Source: CADEFQ01 sp050249415
GTDB lineage: Bacteria; Pseudomonadota; Gammaproteobacteria; Steroidobacterales; Steroidobacteraceae
Direction of reading: 5' to 3'
NCBI GenBank assembly: GCA_050249415.1
Contig: JBFWQO010000009.1
Span: 124,001 to 188,000, forward strand
DNA: 64,000 nucleotides
Position numbers and translations under genes: made by a program. This document shows, in pieces, positions 1 through 8,121 of the stretch. The notes beneath the pieces were generated by a model. That model saw only the letters and a program-made list of their open reading frames with translations, ran no database searches and was not told the DNA's origin. How positions within the stretch are numbered: the first letter of the stretch is position 1; each line of letters opens with the position of its first letter.

Positions 1-2
1 AC

Positions 3-266
3 GCGGTCAACAAGAGCCTCGCGGCGCCGAACGCCGGCGGCGCGTACGTTGCGGCGCTCGACGCCGTCCCGTCCAACAGCCAGTTGAACGCGCGCCTGCT
101 GCTCTCGGACATTCCCGCCGGGCCCGGCTCGCTCGACCTGTCGCTGTTCGTGCGCAACGTGACTGACGAGGACAAGATGAACAACGGCATCGACTTCAGC
201 ATGTTCCGCTCCGCCAACTGGCAGGAACCGCGGACCTGGCTGCTGTCGGCCGGCTACAAGTGGTAA
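3..266 (+). CDS. TonB-dependent receptor, C-terminal end (partial)
   Basis: This is the last 87 codons of an outer-membrane receptor whose start lies left of the window. The reading frame is open from base 3. It ends in beta-strand sequence with the aromatic C-terminus AGYKW that is usual for the last strand of TonB receptor barrels. The segment FVRNVTDEDK is the typical penultimate-strand motif of the sphingomonad/Steroidobacter-type receptors found elsewhere in this window. A strong terminator follows 22 bases after the stop. The substrate cannot be inferred. Confidence 0.8.
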   Translation, partial: AVNKSLAAPNAGGAYVAALDAVPSNSQLNARLLLSDIPAGPGSLDLSLFVRNVTDEDKMNNGIDFSMFRSANWQEPRTWLLSAGYKW

Positions 267-288
267 GGCTCGCCTGAGCGGACCTGCC

Positions 289-322
289 AGAGGGCGCCGA
301 CGCGAGTCGGCGCCCTCTTTTC
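289..322 (+). terminator. Rho-independent terminator
   Basis: A perfect 13-bp inverted repeat (289-301 with 306-318, loop gcga) is followed by TTTTC. It lies between the receptor end and the convergent epimerase gene, so it can serve the plus-strand gene. The reverse complement also shows an A/T flank, so it may work both ways. Confidence 0.85.
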
Positions 323-333
323 TTGCGCGATCT

Positions 334-828
334 TCAAGGCAGGCCCGGCCGCAGCGCCGCGATCACATCGGGCGGGGCCTGCACCAGTTCGATCAGCACG
401 CCCTCGCCGGCGAGCGGAAACTGGTCATTGCCCTTCGGGTGCACGAAGCAGATGTCGTGGCCCGCGGCCCCGCGGCGGATGCCGCCCGGCGCAAATCGCA
501 ATCCCTGTCCCGCCAGCCACTCCACCGCCTTCGGCAGGTCATCCACCCAGAGGCCGATGTGGTTGAGCGGTGTCGTATGCACCGCGGGCTTGCCGTCCGG
601 GTCGAGCGGTTCCATCAGGTCGACTTCCACCCGGGTCGGGCCCGCGCCGAGGCTGCAGATGAGTTCGTCGACGTTCTCGCGTTCGGAACGGAAGGCACCC
701 GTCACCTCGAGCCCGAGGAGGTCCACCCACAGTGCCCTGAGGCGCGCCTTGCTCGGCCCGCCGATGGCGACCTGCTGGATGCCGAGGATGCGAAACGGTC
801 GCTGACGTTTATTTTCCATGTCGCTCAC
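334..828 (-). CDS. mce: methylmalonyl-CoA epimerase-like VOC-family protein
   Basis: This 164-aa protein of the vicinal-oxygen-chelate fold probably interconverts (S)- and (R)-methylmalonyl-CoA. Its start overlaps the stop of the MeaB gene by 4 bases, so the two are translationally coupled. Visible features are the N-terminal strand ILGIQQVAIGG, the central NHIGLWVDD with a metal-ligand His, and the C-terminal GVLIELVQAP with the conserved Glu. The assignment rests on the fold plus position directly after the mutase and its chaperone. By sequence alone it could be another glyoxalase-fold enzyme, but the context makes the epimerase role likely. Confidence 0.75.
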   Translation of the reverse strand: MSDMENKRQRPFRILGIQQVAIGGPSKARLRALWVDLLGLEVTGAFRSERENVDELICSLGAGPTRVEVDLMEPLDPDGKPAVHTTPLNHIGLWVDDLPKAVEWLAGQGLRFAPGGIRRGAAGHDICFVHPKGNDQFPLAGEGVLIELVQAPPDVIAALRPGLP

Positions 829-1808
829 TGCTCGAACAGGTCGAGCAGCGCCCGCGCCGCAGCCGACGGCGCGACCCGTGCTGCCTCGACATCCTCCAGC
901 ACCCCGGGCAAAGCCGCACGCACCGCGGGATGCCCGTGGAAGTCCGCGAGCAGGTGTGCGCGCACGCTATCCCACATCCAGGACAGGGCCTGGCCGCGCC
1001 GGTGCTCCTCGAATGCGCCACTCGCCTGGCGCTCGCCGATGAGCCGCTCGGCCGTGGACCAGAACTCCGCCACCCCCTCGCCTTTCAGTGCGCTCAACTG
1101 CAAAACCGGCGGCTCATGCCCGCCGCGTCCGTAGCGCGCGAAGGCGCGCAGCGCGCCGGCGATCGTCGCGCAGGCGCGCAGGGCGGCGGTGCCATCGAGG
1201 TCGGCCTTGTTGACGACGACCACATCGGCCATCTCCATCACGCCCCGCTTGATCGCCTGCAGGTCGTCGCCCGCGTTCGGCAACTGCAGCAGCACGAACA
1301 GGTCGGTCATGCCGGCCACCGTGGTCTCGCTCTGCCCGACCCCGACGGTCTCGACGATCACGATGTCGAAGCCGGCGGCCTCGCACACGAGCATCGCCTC
1401 GCGCGTCTTCTCCGCGACCCCACCGAGCGTACCGCTCGAGGGGCTCGGCCGGATGAACGCCGCCGGCTCTACGGACAGGCGTTCCATGCGGGTCTTGTCG
1501 CCGAGGATGGACCCTCCCGAAATCGTCGACGAGGGATCGACCGCGAGCACCGCGACGCGATGACCCCGCTCGATCAGGTGGAGGCCGAGCGCCTCGATGA
1601 AGGTCGACTTGCCGACGCCCGGGACGCCGGAAATGCCGAGCCGGCGCGATCGACCGGTCGCCGGCAACAGCGAGTTGAGCAGCGCATCCGCGCGCGTGCG
1701 ATCGTCCCGGCGTGTGGACTCGAGCAACGTGATCGCCTTGGCGAGGGCGCGCCTCTCGCCCTGTCGCACCGCGCCGGCCAGCGCCGCATCTTCGGCAGGC
1801 AGGCTCAC
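825..1808 (-). CDS. meaB: methylmalonyl-CoA mutase-associated GTPase MeaB
   Basis: This 327-aa G3E-family P-loop GTPase protects and reactivates adenosylcobalamin-dependent methylmalonyl-CoA mutase. The Walker A motif GVPGVGKST is at residues 61-69. Further on are the LAVDPSS and GDKTRM segments typical of MeaB/ArgK, the switch region ETVGVGQSE, and the guanine-specificity motif NKAD. Its start overlaps the mutase stop by 4 bases and its stop overlaps the epimerase start by 4 bases. The three genes therefore read as one translationally coupled unit. Length is normal for the family. Confidence 0.95.
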   Translation of the reverse strand: MSLPAEDAALAGAVRQGERRALAKAITLLESTRRDDRTRADALLNSLLPATGRSRRLGISGVPGVGKSTFIEALGLHLIERGHRVAVLAVDPSSTISGGSILGDKTRMERLSVEPAAFIRPSPSSGTLGGVAEKTREAMLVCEAAGFDIVIVETVGVGQSETTVAGMTDLFVLLQLPNAGDDLQAIKRGVMEMADVVVVNKADLDGTAALRACATIAGALRAFARYGRGGHEPPVLQLSALKGEGVAEFWSTAERLIGERQASGAFEEHRRGQALSWMWDSVRAHLLADFHGHPAVRAALPGVLEDVEAARVAPSAAARALLDLFEQ

Positions 1809-3970
1809 GGGCGATGCTTGAGATGGGCCTTGATCTGCTCGAGCACGTCCTTCGCGCTCACCGGAATCGCGGTGCCCGGACCGTAGATGCCCTTCACGCC
1901 GGCCGCGTAGAGGAATTCGTAGTCCTGCTGCGGGACGACGCCGCCGACGAACACGACGATGTCCTCACCGCCCTGCGCCTTCAGGCTGTCGATGATCGCC
2001 GGCACCAGGGTCTTGTGGCCGGCCGCCAACGTCGAGATGCCCACCGCATGGACGTCGTTCTCGATGGCCTGGCGCGCACATTCCCCGGCCGTCTGGAACA
2101 GCGGGCCGATGTCGATATCGAACCCGAGATCCGCAAAGGCCGTCGCCACCACCTTCGCGCCGCGATCGTGCCCATCCTGGCCGAGCTTCGCCATCATCAC
2201 GCGGGGCCGGCGACCGTGCTCGGCGGCGAACGCATCTATTTCGCGCTTCAGCTTGTCCCACCCGTCGGCGTTGTCGTAGGCGGCTGCATACACTCCGGTC
2301 ACCTTCTGCGTGTCGGCCCGATGCCGTCCAAACACCTTTTCCAGCGCGGCACTCACCTCGCCGATCGTGGCGCGCAGCCGGATGGCGCGCACCGTGTACT
2401 CGAGCAGGTTGCCGGTGCCGGTTCTCGCACAATCCGTCAGCGCCTGCAACGCGGCCTGCACGGCCCCGTTGTCACGCGCCGTGCGCAGCGCCGCGAGGCG
2501 CCGCACCTGGTTATCCCGCACCGCGTGATTGTCGACCTCGAGAATCTCGATGCGCTCGCTCGTCGTCGGCTGGTACTTGTTGACCCCGACGATCGTGTCG
2601 GCACCCGAATCGATGCGCGCCTGCTTTTCCGCGGCGCTCGCCTCGATCCTGAGCTTGGCCCAGCCCGATTCGACGACGCGCGTCATGCCGCCCATCGAAT
2701 CGACCTCGGCGATGATCTCCGAGGCCTTGTCGGCCATCTGCTGCGTCAGGCTCTCCATCAGGTAGCTGCCGGCCCAGGGGTCGATGACGTTCGTGATGTG
2801 CGTCTCTTCCTGGATGATCAGTTGCGTGTTGCGCGCGATGCGCGCGCTGAAATCGGTGGGCAACGCAATCGCTTCGTCGAGCGCGTTCGTATGCAGGCTC
2901 TGCGTACCGCCGAACACCGCGGCCATCGCCTCGACGGTGGTGCGCACCACATTGTTGTAGGGATCCTGCTCGGTGAGGCTCCAGCCGGAGGTCTGGCAAT
3001 GCGCGCGCAGCATCAGGCTCTTGTCCTTGCGCGCGCCGAAGCCCTTCATGATCCGGTGCCACAGCAGGCGCGCCGCGCGCATCTTGGCGATCTCGAGGTA
3101 GAAGTTCATGCCGATCGCCCAGAAGAACGACAGCCGGCCCGCAAACTCGTCGACATCGAGTCCGCGCGCGATCGCCGCCTTCACATACTCCTTGCCGTCG
3201 GCGAGCGTGAAGGCGAGTTCGAGCGCCTGGTTGGCGCCGGCCTCCTGCATGTGGTAGCCGGAAATGCTGATCGAGTTGAATTTCGGCATGTGCCTCGAGG
3301 CGTGCGCGATGATGTCACCGACGATGCGCATGCTCGGCTCGGGCGGGTAGATGTACGTGTTGCGGACCATGAACTCCTTGAGGATGTCGTTCTGGATGGT
3401 CCCGGAAAGCTCTCCCTGAGCCACGCCCTGCTCTTCGGCCGCCACGATGTAGCTCGCGAGCACGGGCAGCACCGCACCGTTCATCGTCATCGACACGCTC
3501 ACCTTGCCGAGCGGGATGCCGTCGAACAGGATCTTCATGTCCTCGACGCTGTCGATCGCGACGCCCGCCTTGCCCACATCGCCGGTGACGCGCGGGTGAT
3601 CGCTGTCGTAGCCACGGTGGGTCGCGAGATCGAACGCGACGCTGATCCCCTGCGCGCCCCCGGCCAGCGCCCGGCGGTAGAACGCGTTGCTCTCTTCCGC
3701 GGTGGAGAATCCCGCGTACTGGCGGATCGTCCAGGGCCGGACCGCGTACATCGTGGCCTGCGGACCGCGGACGTAGGGCGCGAAGCCGGGCAGCGTATCG
3801 GCGTACGGGAGCCCGGCGATATCGGCTGCCGTGTACAGGGGCTTGACGACGAGACCCTCGGGCGTGTGCCAATCCAGTGCGTCGAGTTCGCCACGAGGCG
3901 CCGAACGGGCCGCTGCGGTGCGCCAGGCCTCGAGGTCTGCGGAAGTCGGCAAGGTGTCGTCTCGGCTCAT
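1805..3970 (-). CDS. scpA: methylmalonyl-CoA mutase (single-chain, B12-dependent)
   Basis: This 721-aa enzyme isomerises (R)-methylmalonyl-CoA to succinyl-CoA, the last step of propionyl-CoA disposal. The N-terminal barrel has YAGFSTAEESN (Tyr85) and ISGYHMQEAGA (His240), both active-site residues in this family. The C-terminal cobalamin domain begins near residue 588 and contains DGHDRG, with the cobalt-ligating His601. Length matches the catalytic large subunit, and no small subunit is encoded beside it. It is first in the operon with MeaB and the epimerase, and reads divergently from the receptor at 4265 across a 294-bp intergenic region. The propionyl-CoA probably comes from the side-chain or branched-chain catabolism encoded further right (inference). 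Confidence 0.97.
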   Translation of the reverse strand: MSRDDTLPTSADLEAWRTAAARSAPRGELDALDWHTPEGLVVKPLYTAADIAGLPYADTLPGFAPYVRGPQATMYAVRPWTIRQYAGFSTAEESNAFYRRALAGGAQGISVAFDLATHRGYDSDHPRVTGDVGKAGVAIDSVEDMKILFDGIPLGKVSVSMTMNGAVLPVLASYIVAAEEQGVAQGELSGTIQNDILKEFMVRNTYIYPPEPSMRIVGDIIAHASRHMPKFNSISISGYHMQEAGANQALELAFTLADGKEYVKAAIARGLDVDEFAGRLSFFWAIGMNFYLEIAKMRAARLLWHRIMKGFGARKDKSLMLRAHCQTSGWSLTEQDPYNNVVRTTVEAMAAVFGGTQSLHTNALDEAIALPTDFSARIARNTQLIIQEETHITNVIDPWAGSYLMESLTQQMADKASEIIAEVDSMGGMTRVVESGWAKLRIEASAAEKQARIDSGADTIVGVNKYQPTTSERIEILEVDNHAVRDNQVRRLAALRTARDNGAVQAALQALTDCARTGTGNLLEYTVRAIRLRATIGEVSAALEKVFGRHRADTQKVTGVYAAAYDNADGWDKLKREIDAFAAEHGRRPRVMMAKLGQDGHDRGAKVVATAFADLGFDIDIGPLFQTAGECARQAIENDVHAVGISTLAAGHKTLVPAIIDSLKAQGGEDIVVFVGGVVPQQDYEFLYAAGVKGIYGPGTAIPVSAKDVLEQIKAHLKHRP

Positions 3971-4264
3971 CGTGTGTGAAGTAGTGTGAAGCTACGGTAG
4001 GTATACAGCGCATGCCGCGCCCGGCAGCGCAGATTACAGGAAAAGAACCGCGCGAACGATTTGCCATCTGGACCCGGTCCAGCAGACCGGACCTCGACGT
4101 CGCCCGCGCGCAACTATCGTCCCTTTGGACTAAGAAATGCGCTGCCGACCGATGGTACGTTCGCCACGATGCCGGAAGAGTCATGCACGCGCGTTTCTCC
4201 GGACCAGCACCCGACACATCCAGATTGGCCAGTACAAGTTCCAGCATTTCGCAGGAGTGATCCC

Positions 4265-6490
4265 ATGAGCGATCTTGTCCGCTTTCCCGTTCTCGTGAGT
4301 GCGGTGGCTGCCGCGCTCGCAGGCACCGCGGTCCACGCGGCCGCCGACGAGCAAACTGCCGCGCAGCCGGTACTCGAGGAGGTCGTGGTCACCGCGCAGA
4401 AGCGCGAGGAGCGACTGCAGGATGTGCCGGTGGCGGTCACCGCGATCAGCGGACAACAGCTCGCCGACCGCGACATCAAAAGCGTTGCCGATCTCACTGC
4501 GCTCGCGCCCAATCTCCAGGTCAGCAGCTCCGTCGGCAACAACACCGGCATGCAGATCGGCATCCGCGGCGCATTGCAGCAGAACCCCGCGCTCTACTGG
4601 GATGCGACCGTCGGCGTCTATGTGGACGGGGTCTATGTCGGCAAAAACCTCGGTTCGGTGTTCGACATCCTGGATCTCGAGCGGATCGAAGTGCTGCGCG
4701 GACCGCAGGGCACGCTGTACGGGCGCAATACGCTCGCCGGTGCCGTGAACTTCGTGACGCGCCAGCCCTCGGGTGAATTCGGCGGCAATGCCAGTGTGCG
4801 CGTCGGCAACTACAACCTGCGCGCAGCGAAGGCCTCCCTCGATCTGCCGCGCTTCGGCATCGCGAGCATCTCGCTGGCCGCACGCACCGAGCAGCGCGAC
4901 GGCACCACGAAGACCACGCCCGGCAGCGCGGTCAGCGAACTCAACACGCGAGACTCGACCAGCGCCCGCGTCGCGGTCAACCTCGACTTTACCGATACCT
5001 TCCAGGCCGCCTATCGTTTCGACTACAGCGACGCCGACCAGGTACCGCAGCAGGCGTATCTTTCCCGGGCAAACCCGGCGATCCTGCCTTTCCTGCAGCC
5101 CTACGTCACCGACGATCGCGACGCGCGCGTCGGTGTCGATGCGGCGACCTTCGAACGCAGCAAGGTGCAGGGACATGCCCTCACTCTCACCTGGGACGTG
5201 AACGACTCGAACACGCTGAAGTCCATCACGTCCTATCGCGAACTCGACTGGGATGACATCCTCGATCTCGACGGTTCGCCGCTGCCCGTCGCCGAGACTT
5301 CGCGCCTGTCCGACTACGATGCGTTTTCCCAAGAATTGCAGCTCGTCGGATCCACCGAGCGCTTCAAGTATGTCGGCGGACTGTATTACTTCAAGGATGA
5401 CGGCTTCGCCTTCAATCCGCAGACCTTCTTCTTCGGTACCGCGAACTACGATTCGCGCTACGGCTTCGGCACCAGGGCCTGGGCGGCCTATGGGCAGGTG
5501 GACTACCAGGCGACCGATGCGCTGACTCTCACCGCAGGCCTGCGTTACACGCGCGAGGAGAGAAATGGCGAGCGCTATCTCGCTTTCAACGACGGCACGA
5601 CGCCATTCTTCCCGCTGATCCCGGCAGGGACGACAGGCGAGAGAACCTTCAGCGACACTACGCCGGTGTTCATCGTCGCGTACCGCTTCTCGGACTCGGT
5701 GAACGCCTATGCGAAATATTCGGCCGGCTTCAAGAGCGGCGGCTTCAACGGTGAAGCGAACTCCACGGTCGAAGCCGTCACGCCCTATGAGCCGGAGAAG
5801 CTCAAGTCCTACGAGGTCGGCCTGAAGACGACTTTCGCCGACGGGCGCGCGATCGTGAATGCCGCGGCGTTCCAGAACGATACGGACGACATGCAGCTGT
5901 CGATCTTCACCGCGGCCGGCGCCTCGTCCTCGATCATCCGCAACGCCGGCAAGGCGACGACCCGCGGCTTCGAACTGGAAGCGATGTGGGTGCAGTCCGA
6001 CGCACTGCGGCTGCAGGCGAGCTACGGTTATCTCGACGGCGAATACGACCGGTTCATCGACGAGGGGGTGAACCAGGCGGACAACCGCGCGGTCATCCAC
6101 TCTCCAAAGAACTCTTTCAACGCGTTGGTCGATGCACGTATTGCCCGCACCGCCTGGGGCGATGTGCGCGGCGTGCTCGACTACAGCTGGACGGACGATT
6201 ACTACACCTACCCGTACCAGCTCGCCTCGAGTGGTCCACAATACAATCCGCTGCGACCGATCGCGGGTGATTCGCTCGTCGAGAGCTACGGGGTGCTGAA
6301 TGCGCGCCTCGCGTTGTCCGGCGTCTCGCTCGGCAGCGCGCAGGGCGAAGTGGCGCTCTGGGGCCGGAACCTCGCCGACAAGTCGCACATCAACAATTAC
6401 ATCGATTTCGGCCCGCTCTTCGGCAACCTGACAAATGCGTTCTACATCGAGCCGCGTACGTACGGGCTCGAAATCAGCTTCAGCTGGTAA
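4265..6490 (+). CDS. TonB-dependent receptor
   Basis: This 741-aa outer-membrane gated porin imports a scarce substrate using TonB/ExbBD energy. The reading frame is open further upstream, but the ATG at 4265 is chosen because AGGAG lies at 4253-4257. A signal peptide ending near AVHAA follows from that start. After it come a TonB-box-like stretch (EEVVVTAQKREE), the plug domain with VEVLRGPQGTLYGRN-type sequence, and a beta-barrel ending in the aromatic EISFSW. It belongs to the receptor class common in sphingomonads and steroid degraders, and the substrate is unknown. It is not closely similar to the paralogous pair at 8122 and 36322. Confidence 0.92.
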   Translation: MSDLVRFPVLVSAVAAALAGTAVHAAADEQTAAQPVLEEVVVTAQKREERLQDVPVAVTAISGQQLADRDIKSVADLTALAPNLQVSSSVGNNTGMQIGIRGALQQNPALYWDATVGVYVDGVYVGKNLGSVFDILDLERIEVLRGPQGTLYGRNTLAGAVNFVTRQPSGEFGGNASVRVGNYNLRAAKASLDLPRFGIASISLAARTEQRDGTTKTTPGSAVSELNTRDSTSARVAVNLDFTDTFQAAYRFDYSDADQVPQQAYLSRANPAILPFLQPYVTDDRDARVGVDAATFERSKVQGHALTLTWDVNDSNTLKSITSYRELDWDDILDLDGSPLPVAETSRLSDYDAFSQELQLVGSTERFKYVGGLYYFKDDGFAFNPQTFFFGTANYDSRYGFGTRAWAAYGQVDYQATDALTLTAGLRYTREERNGERYLAFNDGTTPFFPLIPAGTTGERTFSDTTPVFIVAYRFSDSVNAYAKYSAGFKSGGFNGEANSTVEAVTPYEPEKLKSYEVGLKTTFADGRAIVNAAAFQNDTDDMQLSIFTAAGASSSIIRNAGKATTRGFELEAMWVQSDALRLQASYGYLDGEYDRFIDEGVNQADNRAVIHSPKNSFNALVDARIARTAWGDVRGVLDYSWTDDYYTYPYQLASSGPQYNPLRPIAGDSLVESYGVLNARLALSGVSLGSAQGEVALWGRNLADKSHINNYIDFGPLFGNLTNAFYIEPRTYGLEISFSW

Positions 6491-6496
6491 GGAGCC

Positions 6497-6531
6497 GGGG
6501 CGATGGCTGCGCCGCTTGCAGTCATCGCCCC
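6497..6531. terminator. hairpin between convergent genes
   Basis: A 14-bp inverted repeat with one G-T pair (6497-6510 with 6518-6531) lies just after the receptor stop and before the end of the convergent PPOX gene. No T-run follows, so termination by this hairpin is likely but not certain. Confidence 0.5.
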
Positions 6532-6618
6532 AGCCCGTGCGACCCCGAAGAGGCTGTTGACATGACAGACCTCGCGCAAGCCATGGTTACCGCGCACCCA
6601 CCCGCTCGCCGTCATCAC

Positions 6619-7071
6619 TCACCGCATGTCGTCGGGCGCGGAAGGCGGCTTGTCGGCCAGGGGCATGACCCGCGCCGATACCTGTTCCGCATGAATGGTG
6701 ATCGTGACGCGCTCGGCGCCAGGCGCATCGAAGGGATAAACCTCCACGCCCATGTAGTGCCGGGCGATCGAATTTATGAAGGACCGGTCCACGTCATCGG
6801 TCAACTCGGCAATGCCGCGAACCTCGACGTACCGGTTCGGGTTGTTGCGATGTGGAACAGAAATCGCCACGCGTGGATCGCCAAGGAGATTGCGGTACTT
6901 CTGCCGCGACTTCACCGTGCTGACGCGCACATGCTGCCCGTCCCACATCAGGCTCACCGGATTCACGGAGAGGCGGCCATCCGGGCGAATGGTGGCGATG
7001 TGGCCGACGGGCCGATCCACCAGGATGTCGTGATGCGTGGCGGGGATCGGCTTGGAGGGAGGAAAGTTCAT
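6619..7071 (-). CDS. PPOX-class (FMN/F420) flavoprotein
   Basis: This 150-aa protein has the split-barrel fold of the pyridoxamine-phosphate-oxidase family. It shows GHIATIRPDGRLSVNPV, then VRVSTVKSRQKYRNL, then VEVRGIAEL, the usual order in these putative F420- or FMN-binding reductases. The ATG at 7071 is preferred over upstream in-frame starts because its mRNA has CAGGAG a few bases ahead. A shorter paralog at 29314-29682 is nearly identical over about 95 residues. Its role is unknown; in catabolic clusters such proteins may reduce quinone or enone intermediates. Confidence 0.85.
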   Translation of the reverse strand: MNFPPSKPIPATHHDILVDRPVGHIATIRPDGRLSVNPVSLMWDGQHVRVSTVKSRQKYRNLLGDPRVAISVPHRNNPNRYVEVRGIAELTDDVDRSFINSIARHYMGVEVYPFDAPGAERVTITIHAEQVSARVMPLADKPPSAPDDMR

Positions 7072-7233
7072 CGTGGCTTCTCCTGACTGTACCAATATGA
7101 GGGCCTGTATTTGCCGTGGAAACATGTGTGCTGACAGGCACGCTGTCAAGCGCCTGCAGCGGGTCGCACGCCGCGCCGATGCCGGTCACTCTCGACGCGT
7201 GATGCCCGGCCCTTGCACCTGGAAGGGTAACGA

Positions 7234-7944
7234 GTGATCAAGGCAATGGTTCTGATGAAGCGAAAGCCGGGCATCGCGCACGATGAGTTTGCCCGCCACA
7301 TGTACGAGTATGGATTGCTCGCAGGCAAGGTCTTGCGCCCCTGGCTGAGGGGATACATACAGGATCTTGCCGTTGCACTCGAAGGTGCCGGTGAGCCGGC
7401 AGTGGACGGAGTCGACGAGTTGTATCTGGACGACTGGCAGTCGCTGCAAGCCATGCGGGACTTTTTCACGAGCGATGCGGCTGCGGTCCTGCGGAAGGAG
7501 CAGAACAGCTTCTTGCACGCGCCGGCGACCATGTTGATTCCGGTCAGACAGAAATTCATGGTCAAGCCATCAGGCGGCATCAAGATCATCGCCCTGCTGA
7601 AGAGGAAGCAGGGTACGACCCATGAACACTTCTCGCGACACTGGGAAGACATACACGGCCCGCTCTGCACCCGACTGTTGCCCTGGTTCACCGGCTACGT
7701 TCAGGACCATTGCATGACTGTCCCCGGCGGGTCGCAACCCGCGCTGGATGGCCTGGACGAGATGTGGGTGGCGGATCAGCCATCATGGCAATCACTCTTC
7801 AGCTTTCACGGGAGCGATCATGGAAAGCCGATACGGGATGACGAAGCGAAATTCCTGGACACGGCAAGTGTCGGGATATTCCTGGTCGAGCAGAGGTACA
7901 TCATCGGTGACCCGCTACTCGAAGCCACGAGCACCGACGCGTAG
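7234..7944 (+). CDS. tandem EthD-domain protein
   Basis: This 236-aa protein contains two ferredoxin-like EthD repeats. The first starts at IKAMVLMKRKPGIAHDEF and the second at IKIIALLKRKQGTTHEHF with HWEDIHGPL. The start is GTG at 7234, preceded by GGAAGGG. EthD proteins are small dimeric-barrel proteins found with oxygenases and catabolic genes, and their function is generally unproven. It reads divergently from the PPOX gene across about 160 bp and lies upstream of the receptor at 8122 in the same direction. Confidence 0.8.
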   Translation: MIKAMVLMKRKPGIAHDEFARHMYEYGLLAGKVLRPWLRGYIQDLAVALEGAGEPAVDGVDELYLDDWQSLQAMRDFFTSDAAAVLRKEQNSFLHAPATMLIPVRQKFMVKPSGGIKIIALLKRKQGTTHEHFSRHWEDIHGPLCTRLLPWFTGYVQDHCMTVPGGSQPALDGLDEMWVADQPSWQSLFSFHGSDHGKPIRDDEAKFLDTASVGIFLVEQRYIIGDPLLEATSTDA

Positions 7945-8121
7945 TCAGCGAAGGAACGCCAGGTCATGGGCCACACCACTGGATTCGTGCAGCACCATGA
8001 GCAGGCGCGACCGTATTTTTGCATATCGCGCATTTGCGGCAGTTGAGCCAGTGTCATTCGTGCGGAATTCTGCGCGCCGGTCGCGCAACCATTTGAGAAC
8101 GTCGACAGGAGAGGGTTAGCA

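Noticed and set aside
1814..3979. 721-codon plus-strand frame opposite the mutase
   Set aside because: Exact antisense shadow of methylmalonyl-CoA mutase with biased Arg/His composition.
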